Below the pieces are notes generated by a model, which was not told the origin of the DNA, did not search any database, and saw only the letters and a list, made by a program, of their open reading frames with translations. Below, piece after piece: positions 7,290-17,786 of a stretch of 64,000 nt of DNA. Position numbers and translations under genes: made by a program. Source of the stretch: Alkalicaulis satelles (GTDB taxonomy: Bacteria > Pseudomonadota > Alphaproteobacteria > Caulobacterales > Maricaulaceae); contig NZ_VWOJ01000003.1 in the NCBI RefSeq assembly GCF_008630495.1, forward strand, positions 246,375 to 310,374, in the 5' to 3' direction. The stretch's first letter is position 1. Every line of letters starts with the position of its first letter.

Positions 7290-9218
7290 ATGAAATGGTT
7301 CACTACGGCGGGACTGGCCGCCCTTATGACGGTCAGCGCCCCAGCACTCGCGGCCGCCGATTCGCCCGAGCGCGTCACGCGTGGCAATCTGGTCATGGAG
7401 AACATCCCCGAAATCCCGTCCGGCGTGCGCGAACGCCTGCGCCAGTATCAGAATGTACGCAGCGCCGGTTTCTCCGATTTCGCCCCCGATGGCGGCATCT
7501 ACATCACCACCCGGTTTGGCGAGACCAACCAGATCCACCATGTGGCCGCGCCCATGGGCGCGCGCCGCCAGATCACCTTCTATGACGAGCGCACCAGCGG
7601 CGCCAGCGTGCGCCCGGACGGGTCGGGCCAGTTTGCGTTCACGCGCGATGTGGGCGGGGACGAATTCTTCCAGGGCTTCCTGCACGATCCGGCCACGGCC
7701 CGCTCGGTGCAGTTCACCCGCGACCGCACCCGCAATCAGGGCTTTGCCTGGTCACGCGACGGCGCCTTCATCGCCTTCGCCTCCACCACCTGGGAAGATC
7801 CGGACTACGCCATTTTCATGGGCGATCCGGCGGACCCGTCCTCCATCCGCGAGATCTATAAGGGCGAAGGCGCGATCACGCCGCGTGACATCTCCCCGGA
7901 CGGATCGCACATGGTGATCGGGCGCTATATCTCGATCAACGAGACCCGGCTGCAGCTCCTGGACATCGCCAGCGGCGAGGCTTCGCCAATCAATCCGGAC
8001 GTAACAGCCGCTTATGGCGCGGTGAGTTTCTCCGCCGATGGTGAAAGCCTGTTCGTGGTCAGCGATGAGGATTCGGAGTTCCGCCGTATCCTTGAGATCA
8101 ATCTCGCCGACAATTCGCAGCGCGTGGTCACCGAGCATGACTGGGACGTGCAGGCCATGGACCTGTCCCCGGACGGCGCCCTGATCGCCTACACCATCAA
8201 TGCCGGCGGGATATCCGAGCTGCACATCATCGAAGCGGCCACCGGCGCGGCGCGCCCGGCGCCGGACATGCCCACCGGACTGATCGGCTCGGTGAGCTTC
8301 AGCGCGGACGGCTCAAAGCTTGGCTTCACCCATGTCTCGGCCGGCTCTCCGGGCGACGCCTGGAGTTATGAACTGGCCAGCGCTGAGCTGACCCGATGGA
8401 CCCAGTCGGAGGTCGGCGGGCTCGACACCTCGCGCTTCCAGGCGCCCGAACTGGTCCATTATGAGAGCTTTGACGGGCTCAACGTGCCGGTCTTCGTCCA
8501 CCGCCCCGAAGGCGACGGACCCCATCCGGTGATTATTTCCATCCATGGCGGCCCGGAAGCCCAGGCCCGGCCCGGCTTCAACGCCAATTTCCAGTACTGG
8601 ATCCATGAGCTGGGCGCCGCCGTGCTGGTGCCCAATGTGCGCGGCTCGTCCGGCTACGGCAATGAATACGTCAATCTGGACAATGTGTTCCTGCGCGAGG
8701 ATTCAGTGCGCGATATCGGCGCGCTGATCGACTGGGCCGCCGCCCAGCCCGAGTTCGATGCAGACCGCATCGTGGTCTATGGCGGCTCCTATGGCGGCTA
8801 CATGGTGCTGGCCAGCCTGATGCACTATTCCGACAAGCTGGCCGGCGGCATCAATATCGTGGGCATCTCCAATTTCGTCACCTTCCTGGAGAACACGGCC
8901 GGTTACCGCCAGGACCTGCGCCGGGCCGAATATGGCGATGAGCGCGATCCGGAAGTGCGCGCCTTCCTGGAGAGCATCTCCCCGGCCAATCACGCCCACC
9001 GCATCACTGCGCCCCTGTTCATCATCCAGGGCGCCAATGATCCGCGCGTGCCCTTGTCGGAGGCCGAGCAGATCCTGGCCGCCGTGCGCGAGGCGGGGGG
9101 CGATCCCTGGTATCTGGTGGCGATGGACGAGGGTCACGGCTTCGCCCGCCAGTCCAACCGCGATTTCCAGCGCGAGGCCGAGACCATGTTCCTGACCGAG
9201 ATTCTCGGTCTGGAATAA
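7290..9218 (+). CDS. Secreted S9-family prolyl oligopeptidase/acylaminoacyl peptidase
   Basis: A 642-residue serine peptidase. The ATG at 7290 is preceded by AAGGAGGAACACTC, a strong ribosome binding site, and starts a signal peptide (MKWFTTAGLAALMTVSAPALA). Residues of about 30-380 form a seven-bladed-propeller-like region with repeated SxDG motifs (SPDG, SADG). The C-terminal alpha/beta hydrolase carries Ser500 in YGGSYGGYM, Asp584 in GANDPRVP and His616 in DEGHGF. This is the layout of dipeptidyl-peptidase IV/acylaminoacyl-peptidase relatives that clip short peptides in the periplasm. A strong terminator follows. Confidence 0.9.
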   Translation: MKWFTTAGLAALMTVSAPALAAADSPERVTRGNLVMENIPEIPSGVRERLRQYQNVRSAGFSDFAPDGGIYITTRFGETNQIHHVAAPMGARRQITFYDERTSGASVRPDGSGQFAFTRDVGGDEFFQGFLHDPATARSVQFTRDRTRNQGFAWSRDGAFIAFASTTWEDPDYAIFMGDPADPSSIREIYKGEGAITPRDISPDGSHMVIGRYISINETRLQLLDIASGEASPINPDVTAAYGAVSFSADGESLFVVSDEDSEFRRILEINLADNSQRVVTEHDWDVQAMDLSPDGALIAYTINAGGISELHIIEAATGAARPAPDMPTGLIGSVSFSADGSKLGFTHVSAGSPGDAWSYELASAELTRWTQSEVGGLDTSRFQAPELVHYESFDGLNVPVFVHRPEGDGPHPVIISIHGGPEAQARPGFNANFQYWIHELGAAVLVPNVRGSSGYGNEYVNLDNVFLREDSVRDIGALIDWAAAQPEFDADRIVVYGGSYGGYMVLASLMHYSDKLAGGINIVGISNFVTFLENTAGYRQDLRRAEYGDERDPEVRAFLESISPANHAHRITAPLFIIQGANDPRVPLSEAEQILAAVREAGGDPWYLVAMDEGHGFARQSNRDFQREAETMFLTEILGLE

Positions 9219-9243
9219 GGGTTCGCGCAGTCTGAACGACCTC

Positions 9244-9276
9244 AAAGCCCCGGCGTCCCGCACGCCGGGGCTTTTT
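9244..9276 (+). terminator. Rho-independent terminator after the S9 peptidase
   Basis: An AAAGCCCCGGCGT / ACGCCGGGGCTTT hairpin with a five-base loop is followed by a T run. It sits 25 bases after the peptidase stop codon. Confidence 0.88.
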
Positions 9277-9362
9277 CCTGTTTGATCTGCGCAACCGGGC
9301 GCCATCACATCGCGAAACGCTCTAGATTGCCGGTCAATTCACATGTCTTGAAGAGGTTGCCC

Positions 9363-10058
9363 ATGCTTCGCGCCCTGACGCCCGCCCTCGCCCTGATCCT
9401 GCTGGCCGCCTGCGGGGAGCGCCCCGCGCCCGAACCCGAGCCGGCGCCGGCCGAGCCTGAACCTGCGCCGGGCGGCGAACAGGAAGCCGCCGACATCCTC
9501 TCCGCCTTCCTTGAGGCTCATGATGAAGCCGAGGCCCTGCAGCCCGTGCTCGCCGAGGCGCGCGCCTGCGTGCGCTCTGGCGAGGATGCCGATTTCGACA
9601 TCCCGGCCCGCGCCTCGGACCAGAACACCGCCCAATACAACGCTGCGGTCTCGGCGGCCTTTCTGGAAGCCAATGCGTCCAATCCGTGCGTCTTCACCCT
9701 GCCCTCGGGGCTGCAGTTCCGCATTGATGAGGCGGTTGAGGACGGCGCCTCCATCCAGCGCCCCGGCGAACTGGCCGAAGTGCATTATGAAGGCCGGCTG
9801 ATCGACGGGACGGTGTTTGATTCCTCCCTCGCGCGCGGCCAGAGCGCGGTGTTCCCTTCAGACCGGCTGATCGCCGGCTGGGTGGAGGCTCTGCCCCTGA
9901 TGCGCACGGGCGAGGCCTGGACGTTGTTCATCCCGTCCGATCTCGCCTATGGCCGCCATGGCACGCGCGGCGGGCCCATCGGGCCTAATCAGGCGCTGGT
10001 CTTCCAGCTGGAACTGATCAGCCTGCCCGAACAGGCGGACGGGGCCGATGACCAGTAA
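9363..10058 (+). CDS. FKBP-type peptidyl-prolyl isomerase lipoprotein
   Basis: A 231-residue periplasmic isomerase. The ATG at 9363 begins a lipoprotein signal with lipobox LLAAC (Cys17), followed by a Pro/Glu linker (about 20-40) that would space it off the membrane. A helical middle region (about 45-115) and a C-terminal FKBP domain (about 135-225) follow, with VHYEGRLIDGTVFDSSLARG, FPSDRLIAGWVEALPLM, WTLFIPSDLAYG and ALVFQLELISL. The order matches Mip/FkpA. Its stop overlaps the argE start by 11 bases. It is not the same protein as a trigger factor or SlyD, which lack this linker. Confidence 0.87.
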   Translation: MLRALTPALALILLAACGERPAPEPEPAPAEPEPAPGGEQEAADILSAFLEAHDEAEALQPVLAEARACVRSGEDADFDIPARASDQNTAQYNAAVSAAFLEANASNPCVFTLPSGLQFRIDEAVEDGASIQRPGELAEVHYEGRLIDGTVFDSSLARGQSAVFPSDRLIAGWVEALPLMRTGEAWTLFIPSDLAYGRHGTRGGPIGPNQALVFQLELISLPEQADGADDQ

Positions 10059-11199
10059 CGCGCGCGACTGGCTGGCCGAGCTGGTGGCGTTCGACACCAC
10101 CTCGCGCCATTCCAATCTCGCCCTGATCGATCATGTGGAGGCCTATCTCTCAGGCCTGGGCGCGCGGTGCGAGCGCGTGCCGAACGCGGACGGGAGCAAG
10201 GCCAATCTGCATGCCGTGATCGGCCCGGAAGTGGATGGCGGCGTGGTCTTGTCCGGCCATACCGACGTGGTGCCGGTGGACGGCCAGGACTGGTCCAGCG
10301 ATCCCTGGGCGCTGACCGAGCGCGAGGGCCGGCTCTACGGGCGGGGCTCATGCGACATGAAGGGCTTCATCGCCTGCGCGCTGGCCGCGGCGCCCGATTT
10401 CGCCAAGGCAAACCTGAAGCGCCCGGTGCATTTCGCGCTCTCCCATGACGAGGAGGTGGGGTGCCTGGGCGCGCCGGCCATGATCGAACGCATCGCCGCC
10501 AACCATCCGCGCCCGTCCTGCGTGATCGTGGGCGAGCCCACCGAGATGCAGGTGGTGAGCGGCCACAAGGGCCTCTACTCGGTGCGGGTCGAGCTGACCG
10601 GCAAGGAAGCCCATTCCAGCCTGGTGGAAAGCGGCGCGTGCGCGGTGACCCACGCCGCACGCCTGATGCACTGGCTGACCCAGGAAGCGGCGCGCCTGAA
10701 AGCCGCCGCGCCCGCCGGCAGCCCGTTTGATCCCCCCTATGGCACGCTGACCATCGGGCGCATGGGCGGGGGCTCGGCGGTAAACATTCTGGCCCGCGAG
10801 GCCTGGTTCGAGGCGCTGATGCGCCCGGCGCCCTGGGATGACGGGCCGGGCCTGGGCGCCCGGCTGGAAGAGGAAGCGCGCCAGGTCGAGGCGCAGATGC
10901 GCCGCACAGCGCCGGACGCACGCGTCACCGTCACAGTGATGTCCGACGTGCCGCCCCTGCGCCCTGAAGAGATGGGCGAGGCCGAGGCGCTGGCGCGCGC
11001 GCTGACCGGCGACAACGCCCCGCGCGTGGTGGCCTATGGCACCGAGGGCGGGCAGTTCCAGGAGGCGGGCTTTTCCACCGTGATCTGCGGGCCGGGCTCC
11101 ATCGCCCAGGCGCACCAGCCTGACGAGTTCATCGCCATCAGCGAGCTCGACGCCTGTATGGGATTTCTCAAAAAGCTGGAACAGCGCCTGTCGGCGTAA
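10048..11199 (+). CDS. argE: Acetylornithine deacetylase (M20 family)
   Basis: Removes acetyl from N2-acetylornithine in arginine synthesis. The 383-residue sequence has the M20 zinc ligands in SGHTDVVPVDG, GRGSCDMKGF, SHDEEVGCLGAP (the Glu-Glu pair includes the general base), GEPTEM and the final AHQPDEF. TEGGQFQEAG near the end is typical of ArgE. The start overlaps the FKBP gene. The related DapE and other M20 deacylases are alternatives, but the spacing and the closing block favour ArgE. Confidence 0.85.
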   Translation: MTSNARDWLAELVAFDTTSRHSNLALIDHVEAYLSGLGARCERVPNADGSKANLHAVIGPEVDGGVVLSGHTDVVPVDGQDWSSDPWALTEREGRLYGRGSCDMKGFIACALAAAPDFAKANLKRPVHFALSHDEEVGCLGAPAMIERIAANHPRPSCVIVGEPTEMQVVSGHKGLYSVRVELTGKEAHSSLVESGACAVTHAARLMHWLTQEAARLKAAAPAGSPFDPPYGTLTIGRMGGGSAVNILAREAWFEALMRPAPWDDGPGLGARLEEEARQVEAQMRRTAPDARVTVTVMSDVPPLRPEEMGEAEALARALTGDNAPRVVAYGTEGGQFQEAGFSTVICGPGSIAQAHQPDEFIAISELDACMGFLKKLEQRLSA

Positions 11200-11207
11200 G
11201 GCGCGGC

Positions 11208-11573
11208 TCAGGCCGCCTTGGGCGGATTGACCACGTCATTGCGCTCGTCCAGCAGCACCACGGTGGGCTGGAACACGCGCGCGGCCTCGGCGTCCATGGC
11301 GGCGTAGGACACCACGATGATGCGGTCGCCCGGCTGGGCCAGGCGCGCGGCCGCGCCATTGATCCCGAACGTCTTGGAGCCGCGTGGCGCGGTGATGGCG
11401 TAAGTGGTGAAGCGCAGGCCGTTATTGATGTTGAGCACATCCACCTGCTCGTTCGGCAGGATGCCCGCAGCCTCAAGCAGATCGGCGTCGATGGAGATCG
11501 AGCCCTCGTAATGCAGGTCGGCCTGGGTCACCACGGCGCGGTGAAGCTTGGCTTTCATCATGGTGAGCTGCAT
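11208..11573 (-). CDS. panD: Aspartate 1-decarboxylase
   Basis: Makes beta-alanine for pantothenate and CoA. Starting at the ATG at 11571-11573, with GAGGAG eight bases upstream, the protein has 121 residues, and the self-cleavage site YEGS falls at Gly24-Ser25, exactly as in the family; Ser25 becomes the pyruvoyl cofactor. Other blocks are [43 protein letters not shown] and [10 protein letters not shown]. Longer upstream Met codons are less likely. It is tail-to-tail with argE, eight bases apart. Confidence 0.94.
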   Translation of the reverse strand: MQLTMMKAKLHRAVVTQADLHYEGSISIDADLLEAAGILPNEQVDVLNINNGLRFTTYAITAPRGSKTFGINGAAARLAQPGDRIIVVSYAAMDAEAARVFQPTVVLLDERNDVVNPPKAA

Positions 11574-11760
11574 GGCTCTGGCTCCTCGCACGCGGCGGCG
11601 CAACATGGCCGCCAGGGTCCGGTTTGTGCAGCGCATATAGCGCGTCCGGACATGCTATGCATCCCCCTTCCTGTGGAAAGCGTTACACAAGCGCCTTGGC
11701 GGGGATGACCTTTGAGGCCTGCCATGTCTAGGCTGGCGGCGCACAGACCGGAGCCCGCCC

Positions 11761-12660
11761 ATGACCCAGCCCGTCACCACCCACCAGGCCGAGGAGGATG
11801 CACGCAATGAGCAGATCCTCATCTGGATCAATGGCGCGCTCAAACCCAAAGCCGAGGCGCTGGTCAGCGTCTATGACAGCGGCTTCATGCTGGGCGACGG
11901 GGTGTGGGAAGGCCTGCGGCTCTATAACGGGCGCTGGGCGTTTCTGGACGAGCATCTCGACCGTCTGTTCGAGGCCGCGCGCGCCATCGACCTTGATATC
12001 GGGCGCACTAAGAACGAGATCGCCGCCGCACTGGAGGAAACGCGCCAGGCCAATGCCATGGTCACCGACGCCCACGCCCGGCTGATGGTCACGCGCGGGG
12101 TCAAGACCCGGCCCTTCCAGCATCCCTCCCTGTCGCGGCAGGGGCCGACCATCGCCATCATCATGGAGCATTCACGCCCGAAACTGCCGCGCCCGGTGCG
12201 CCTGGCGACGGTCCCGCATCTGCGCGGCCTGCCCATGACCCAGGACCCCAAACTCAACTCCCATTCCAAGCTCAATTGCATCCTGGCCTGCATCGCCGCA
12301 GAGAAGGCCGGGGCGGACGAGGCGCTGATGCTGGACGTGCATGGCTTTGTGAACACCACGAACGCCTGCAATTTCTTCATCGTACGCAAGGGCGAGGTTT
12401 GGACCTCCACCGGCGATTACTGCATGAACGGCATCACACGGCGCAAGGTGATCGCCCTGTGCCGGGAGAACGCCATCCCCGTGTTCGAGCGCAATTTCTC
12501 GCTGGTGGACTGCTATGGCGCAGACGAGGCCTTCCTGACCGGCACGTTCGGCGCCCAGACGCCGGTGGGCATGATTGACGGGCGGGTGATCGGAACCGGC
12601 GACGCCGGCCCGGTCACGCAGCGCCTCCGTGATCTCTACAAGCAGCTTGTGGGAGGCTGA
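11761..12660 (+). CDS. Class IV (branched-chain/D-amino acid type) aminotransferase
   Basis: A PLP-dependent aminotransferase of 299 residues. Family blocks are IWINGALKPKAEALVSVYDSGFMLGDGVWE at the N-terminus, HLDRLFEAARAI, a probable PLP lysine in SHSKLNCILA, GADEALMLDVHGFVNTTNACNFF and NGITRRKVI. The class is firm; whether the substrate is a branched-chain 2-oxo acid, a D-amino acid or something else is not. It is followed four bases later by a sulfotransferase-like gene, so the pair probably forms one functional unit. Confidence 0.82.
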   Translation: MTQPVTTHQAEEDARNEQILIWINGALKPKAEALVSVYDSGFMLGDGVWEGLRLYNGRWAFLDEHLDRLFEAARAIDLDIGRTKNEIAAALEETRQANAMVTDAHARLMVTRGVKTRPFQHPSLSRQGPTIAIIMEHSRPKLPRPVRLATVPHLRGLPMTQDPKLNSHSKLNCILACIAAEKAGADEALMLDVHGFVNTTNACNFFIVRKGEVWTSTGDYCMNGITRRKVIALCRENAIPVFERNFSLVDCYGADEAFLTGTFGAQTPVGMIDGRVIGTGDAGPVTQRLRDLYKQLVGG

Positions 12661-12664
12661 GCCC

Positions 12665-13387
12665 ATGCGCCTCGCCATGTGGTCCGGACCGCGCAATCTC
12701 TCCACCGCGCTGATGTACGCCTTCGGCTCGCGCGCGGACTGCGCGGTGATCGACGAGCCGTTCTACGCCGCCTATCTCGCCCGCACCGGGCTCGATCACC
12801 CCATGCGCGACGCGGTGATCGCGGCCGGCGAGACCGATCCGGACGCTGTGATCGCGCATCTCACCGGGCCGGTTCCCGGCGGCAAGGCGCTCTTCTATCA
12901 AAAGCATATGTGCCACCACATGCTGGACGGGTTTCGCCGGGACTGGCTCGATCAATGCGCCAATGTGTTCCTGATCCGCCACCCGGCGCGCGTGGCGGCG
13001 AGCTTTGACGCGCGCCACGAAAACCCCACGCTGGAGGATCTGGGCGTGCCGCAGCAGAGCGCGCTGTTCGACGAGGTTGCTGCACGCGGCCTGCCTGCCT
13101 TCATTATCGACAGCGCCGATATCCGCGCATACCCGCGCGCCGCGCTCACGGCGCTTTGCGAGGCGCTGGGCATCGGGTTCGACCCGGCCATGCTCAGCTG
13201 GACAGCCGGCGGGCGGCCCGAGGACGGGGTGTGGGGGCCCCACTGGTACGCGGCGGTGCACGCCAGCACCGGCTTTGCCGGGCCGGAGGGCGATCTGCCC
13301 GTCCTGCCCGCCCGCCTGCAGGGCGTGGCCGATGCGGCCATGGAGACCTATCAGCGCCTGCACGCCCTTCGTCTGAAGCCGGTCTGA
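12665..13387 (+). CDS. Sulfotransferase-like P-loop protein
   Basis: A 240-residue protein with a sulfotransferase-like fold. MWSGPRNLSTALMYAF (about residues 5-20) resembles the 5'-phosphosulfate loop, and FLIRHPARVAASF (about 104-116) the 3'-phosphate site. A late GVWGPHWYAAVHASTGF block is conserved-looking. It begins four bases after the aminotransferase stop, so co-translation is likely. Real sulfuryl transfer is not shown by the sequence; some relatives may bind other nucleotides. Confidence 0.68.
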   Translation: MRLAMWSGPRNLSTALMYAFGSRADCAVIDEPFYAAYLARTGLDHPMRDAVIAAGETDPDAVIAHLTGPVPGGKALFYQKHMCHHMLDGFRRDWLDQCANVFLIRHPARVAASFDARHENPTLEDLGVPQQSALFDEVAARGLPAFIIDSADIRAYPRAALTALCEALGIGFDPAMLSWTAGGRPEDGVWGPHWYAAVHASTGFAGPEGDLPVLPARLQGVADAAMETYQRLHALRLKPV

Positions 13388-13459
13388 GGCGCCCTGAAGC
13401 GAGTGTTTACGCGCCACGCGGCGCTGACCCGAAGCGTCCTGGCGCCAGAGCGACGGACG

Positions 13460-13933
13460 CTACTCTGGTATGACCGGCAAGCCCCAGCCTTCATATCCGT
13501 AAGCGCTGCTGCGCGGCGGTTCGATGGCCTGACAGGCGTACACCGTCACAAAGGCCGGCGCCTCGACCACAATGGCCATGCCCGCCCTGTTCTGGTCCAG
13601 TCCGTAGAATATCGTCCGCCCCGGAATGGCGCCCGTGATCCTGTCCGGATACCAGGGATCGGGCGGCTGCAGCGCGTAACGGCCTGACCCGGTGCTGAAA
13701 GCCTTCGAGCCGGTCTTACCCTCCACGAACGCCCCGCTGGCCCGGTCCAGCATGAAATGGTCCGGCCCGCCTGCCTCACCGCCCCGTTCGGACAAAACCC
13801 CGGTCCAGGCGTTGAGCTGCGCGGTCTCATAGCAATAGACATCCAGCGCGTCCCGCACTGGCGCTTCAGGAACCGGCGGGGTCTGGCCCGTCAGGGCGGC
13901 GGCCAGTACGGCCAGAGATGTGATCGTCATCAT
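13460..13933 (-). CDS. Small exported protein, unknown function
   Basis: A 157-residue protein with a short signal sequence (MMTITSLAVLAAALTG) and then a polar, Tyr/Trp-containing domain with two spaced cysteines (VYCYET and VYACQAI) that could form a disulfide in the periplasm. I recognise no family. It is convergent with the sulfotransferase-like gene and divergent from the small membrane protein at 14107. Confidence 0.5.
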   Translation of the reverse strand: MMTITSLAVLAAALTGQTPPVPEAPVRDALDVYCYETAQLNAWTGVLSERGGEAGGPDHFMLDRASGAFVEGKTGSKAFSTGSGRYALQPPDPWYPDRITGAIPGRTIFYGLDQNRAGMAIVVEAPAFVTVYACQAIEPPRSSAYGYEGWGLPVIPE

Positions 13934-14106
13934 GACGTCGAGCCTGGCGCCATGTCCGGACCTTGCGCCATCCCCTGTTCAGGGCGCATGCGCCTGCGTC
14001 ATCCTGCCGCACCCCGCGCAGACAAGCGCCTGCTTCCGCAAGGGCGGGCGAAGGCGCATCTGTAAGGGGCCGGGAATTGGCCGGTGTTCTTTTGAGTGTT
14101 CTTTCG

Positions 14107-14367
14107 ATGACTGACATCACTGTGCGCCCTGCCGGGCGCGTAAGCCTTTCCGACGCGATCGCCGCGGCGGCGGGCTCTTTGTTCGCAGGCGCGTGCCTGT
14201 TCTGCGCCATTGGCGCTTTCGTGTGGGCGCTGGCCTATCTCACCGAATTGCCGGTCCTGGCGCTGGGCGCAGCGGAAGCCGTCGTGCTGGCGGGCTGTCT
14301 GGCTATAACCTGGTTATTGTTCCGCAAGGGGCTAAAGGTGGCCGCGAACGGCTTCGAGAACGCCTGA
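14107..14367 (+). CDS. Small two-helix membrane protein
   Basis: An 86-residue protein with two hydrophobic stretches: FAGACLFCAIGAFVWALAYL and VLALGAAEAVVLAGCLAITWLLF. A short basic C-terminus follows (RKGLKVAANGFENA). The ATG at 14107 is chosen because the charged N-terminus then precedes helix one; no strong ribosome binding site is seen. Function is unknown. Confidence 0.5.
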   Translation: MTDITVRPAGRVSLSDAIAAAAGSLFAGACLFCAIGAFVWALAYLTELPVLALGAAEAVVLAGCLAITWLLFRKGLKVAANGFENA

Positions 14368-14441
14368 CGCGTCCTTGTTCCGCCCGCGCGCAAATTGGGC
14401 TAGGCAGAGGGCCTTCCGCCAGCCTTGGATGACGTGCGCCC

Positions 14442-15049
14442 ATGAAGAAGGACCCCGTTGATGTCGCCCCGCCCGATCCGGCCTGGATCGAGGAAGGTCA
14501 TGAGTGGGCCGAGCGGGTGGCGGGCGCGCTCAAGGCGCTGGCGCTGCGCGTGGACCATGTGGGCTCCACCGCCGTGCCGGAGCTGGCGGCCAAGAATGTC
14601 ATCGACATCCAGGCCCTGGTGGTGCGGCTCGACGAACCCGAAGCGGTGATTGCGGCCATGAGCGGGGCCGGCTTCCGCCATGCGCCGGACAATACCAGCG
14701 ACATCCCTCACGCTGACGCTGCGCCCGTGCTGGGCGCCGATGACTGGCGCAAGCTGTTCTTCCGCGAGCCCAAGGGCTGCCGCCGAGTGCATGTGCATGT
14801 GCGCCGCAATGGCGCGGCGGCGGCGCGGCGCACCTTCCTGATGCGCGACTATCTGCGCGCCGACCCGGCCGCCCGGCGCGATTACGGCGCCTTCAAGCTG
14901 GCGCTGGCCGACAAGACCAAGAAGGACCGGGCCGCCTACCAGGCGATCAAGAGCCCGTTCATCGAGACCGTGATGCGCGCTGCCGAAGGCTGGGCCGAGC
15001 TCAGCCGCTGGACCCCCGGCGCGCCGGACGCCTATTGGAGGAGCGAGGG

Positions 15050-15053
<4 letters not shown>
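14442..15053 (+). CDS. GrpB/UPF0157 nucleotidyltransferase-fold protein
   Basis: A 203-residue member of the GrpB (UPF0157) family, which has a nucleotidyltransferase-like fold. Family blocks are VDHVGSTAVPELAAKNVIDIQ near residues 38-58, KLFFREPKGCRRVHVHV, FLMRDYLRADPAARRDYGAFK and an YQAIKSPFIETV tail. In some bacteria this domain is fused to dephospho-CoA kinase; here it stands alone. Its TGA overlaps the mtnP ATG (ATGA), so the two are coupled. Confidence 0.85.
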
Positions 15054-15934
<881 letters not shown>

Positions 15935-15961
15935 CCGCCAGCGCAGGGGGGCGTCCTGCCG

Positions 15962-16780
15962 CTAATCCTCATAATCCTCCGGCTTGGTCACATAGTTGAG
16001 CGCCAGGCGGCCGCCGTCGGGATAGAGGCACTGGCCGGTCATATAGCTGGAATCGCGTGAGGCGAGAAACCAGGCGACGCCGGCGATCTCGTCGGGATCG
16101 CCGATGCGGTTGAGCGGCGTGCGCGACAGGATGCGCTTCATGGCTGCGCGGTCCTCCATCACCGATTTGAGGATGTCGGTATTGACCGAGCCCGGCCCGA
16201 TGGCGTTGACCCGCACGCCCCAGGGCGCCAGCGCCAGCGCCATGGACTTGGTCATCTGGTTGAGCGCGCCCTTGGCGGTGCAATAGGCCAGCTGGTCTGG
16301 AATGGCCACCCTGGCGTTGACAGAGGACATGTTGATGATGGCGTAGCGCCGCCGGCAGTCCTCGGCGCGGGTTTCCTCGGCCTCGATCTGTTCGATCATC
16401 TGGCGCGCCGCAGCGCGCGCCACCAGGAAGGCGCCGCGCAGATTGACCCCCATCACCCGGTCGAAATCCTCCAGCTCCAGATCGAGAATATCGCCCCCGG
16501 CGATAATCGCGGCGTTATTGACCAGCACATCCACCCGGCCGAAGGCCGAGCGGGTCTCGGCCATGAGATTGTTCACCGCCAGCTTGTCGGACACATCGCA
16601 CTGCACGAAGATCGCGCGCTCCTTGCCGCCCGCCAGCTCCTCGGCCAGCGCTTCGCCTGCGATATCGTCGACATCAGCGATCACAACGCTCAGGCCTTCC
16701 TCGGCGAAACGGCGCGCGCAGGCCGCGCCAATGCCCTTGGCGCCCCCGGTGACAATGGCGACGCGGTCAGAGACAGGCAT
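15962..16780 (-). CDS. Short-chain dehydrogenase/reductase (SDR)
   Basis: A 272-residue classical SDR. The cofactor loop is TGGAKGIGAACARRFAEEG, the acidic end of beta 2 (IADVDD) favours NAD over NADP, and NNAAI follows. The catalytic set is Ser in INMSSVN, with Tyr and Lys in YCTAKG. The substrate is unknown. It lies 21 bases downstream of the TPR lipoprotein on the same strand. Confidence 0.85.
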   Translation of the reverse strand: MPVSDRVAIVTGGAKGIGAACARRFAEEGLSVVIADVDDIAGEALAEELAGGKERAIFVQCDVSDKLAVNNLMAETRSAFGRVDVLVNNAAIIAGGDILDLELEDFDRVMGVNLRGAFLVARAAARQMIEQIEAEETRAEDCRRRYAIINMSSVNARVAIPDQLAYCTAKGALNQMTKSMALALAPWGVRVNAIGPGSVNTDILKSVMEDRAAMKRILSRTPLNRIGDPDEIAGVAWFLASRDSSYMTGQCLYPDGGRLALNYVTKPEDYED

Positions 16781-16801
16781 GGGATGGCCTCCTTGAGGGT
16801 G

Positions 16802-17671
16802 TCATTGGCGGCGGGTGCGGGCGTAATCGGCCGCGATCTCGCGGCTCGCCGGGTCGAGCTCATGGGCGCGGGCATAGAGATCGCGCGCCTCATCCATCCG
16901 GCCCAGCTGCTCCAGGGCGGCGGCGCGTGAATGGGTGATGGCGCCGCTGTCCGGGCGCATCTCCAGCGCCGCATCACATGTGGGCAGGGCCTCTTGCGCG
17001 CGCCCGGCCTTGACCAGCGCCCAGCACAGCGCGTTGAGGGCGCCGGCCCCGTCCGGTGCAAAGCTGACCGCTTCCAGGGCATCATCGAGTGCGGCGTCAT
17101 GGCGGCCCAGGGCGGCGAAGGCCGCCGAGCGCCCCGACAGGGCGGCGGCGCTGTCCGGGTTCAGCGCCAGCGCCGCGTCGAAAGACCCGGCCGCGCCAGC
17201 CGCATCGCCGGTCTCCAGCTGGGCCGAACCCGCGATCATATGGGCGGTGACGTCACGGGGGCTGCGCATCAGGGCCGTGCGCGCATCGTCCAGCGCATCC
17301 TCATGACGGCCCAGGCGCAACAGCGCCATGGCGCGATTGCGGCGCACGGCCGGGTGCGCCCCATCGCCTGTCTCGCGCTCGATCAGCTCCAGCAGCGCGT
17401 CATAAACGCTCAGAGCGTCTGCAAAATGCTCCTGCCCCATCAATGAGGCGGCCAGACGCAGGCGCAGCTCGGCCTCCTCTTCCCAGTCATGGTCTGAGAA
17501 TGCCAGACAGGCTTCATACGCGGCTTGCGCATCGGCAAAACGCGAATCAGCCATAAGCCCGGGCGCATCGGCGCATGCGCCGCCTGCCGCTTCTGGCGCC
17601 GCTTCAGGACCGGAAGGGGCGCAGGCGGCGAGCCCGGCGGCAAGTGCAAGAACGAGAAGGGCGCGCAGCAT
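16802..17671 (-). CDS. TPR-repeat lipoprotein
   Basis: A 289-residue lipoprotein counted from the ATG at 17669-17671, where MLRALLVLALAAGLAAC gives a lipobox cysteine at residue 17; the frame stays open further upstream, but that would bury the signal. Six or more tetratricopeptide units follow, for example LLRLGRHEDALDDARTALMR, AAGSFDAALALNPDSAAALS and YARAHELDPASREIA. It probably scaffolds other envelope proteins. No enzyme domain is visible. Confidence 0.8.
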   Translation of the reverse strand: MLRALLVLALAAGLAACAPSGPEAAPEAAGGACADAPGLMADSRFADAQAAYEACLAFSDHDWEEEAELRLRLAASLMGQEHFADALSVYDALLELIERETGDGAHPAVRRNRAMALLRLGRHEDALDDARTALMRSPRDVTAHMIAGSAQLETGDAAGAAGSFDAALALNPDSAAALSGRSAAFAALGRHDAALDDALEAVSFAPDGAGALNALCWALVKAGRAQEALPTCDAALEMRPDSGAITHSRAAALEQLGRMDEARDLYARAHELDPASREIAADYARTRRQ

Positions 17672-17786
17672 GACAGCGTCCTGAGCGATGGAAGGCTCCT
17701 TGGTGCCTGCGCACCATGACGGGCGCGCGCAGGCGGGGCAATGGGCGGGCGCTGCGCGCTGGCGATTGTCCGGCCTTGCGCAGAAT

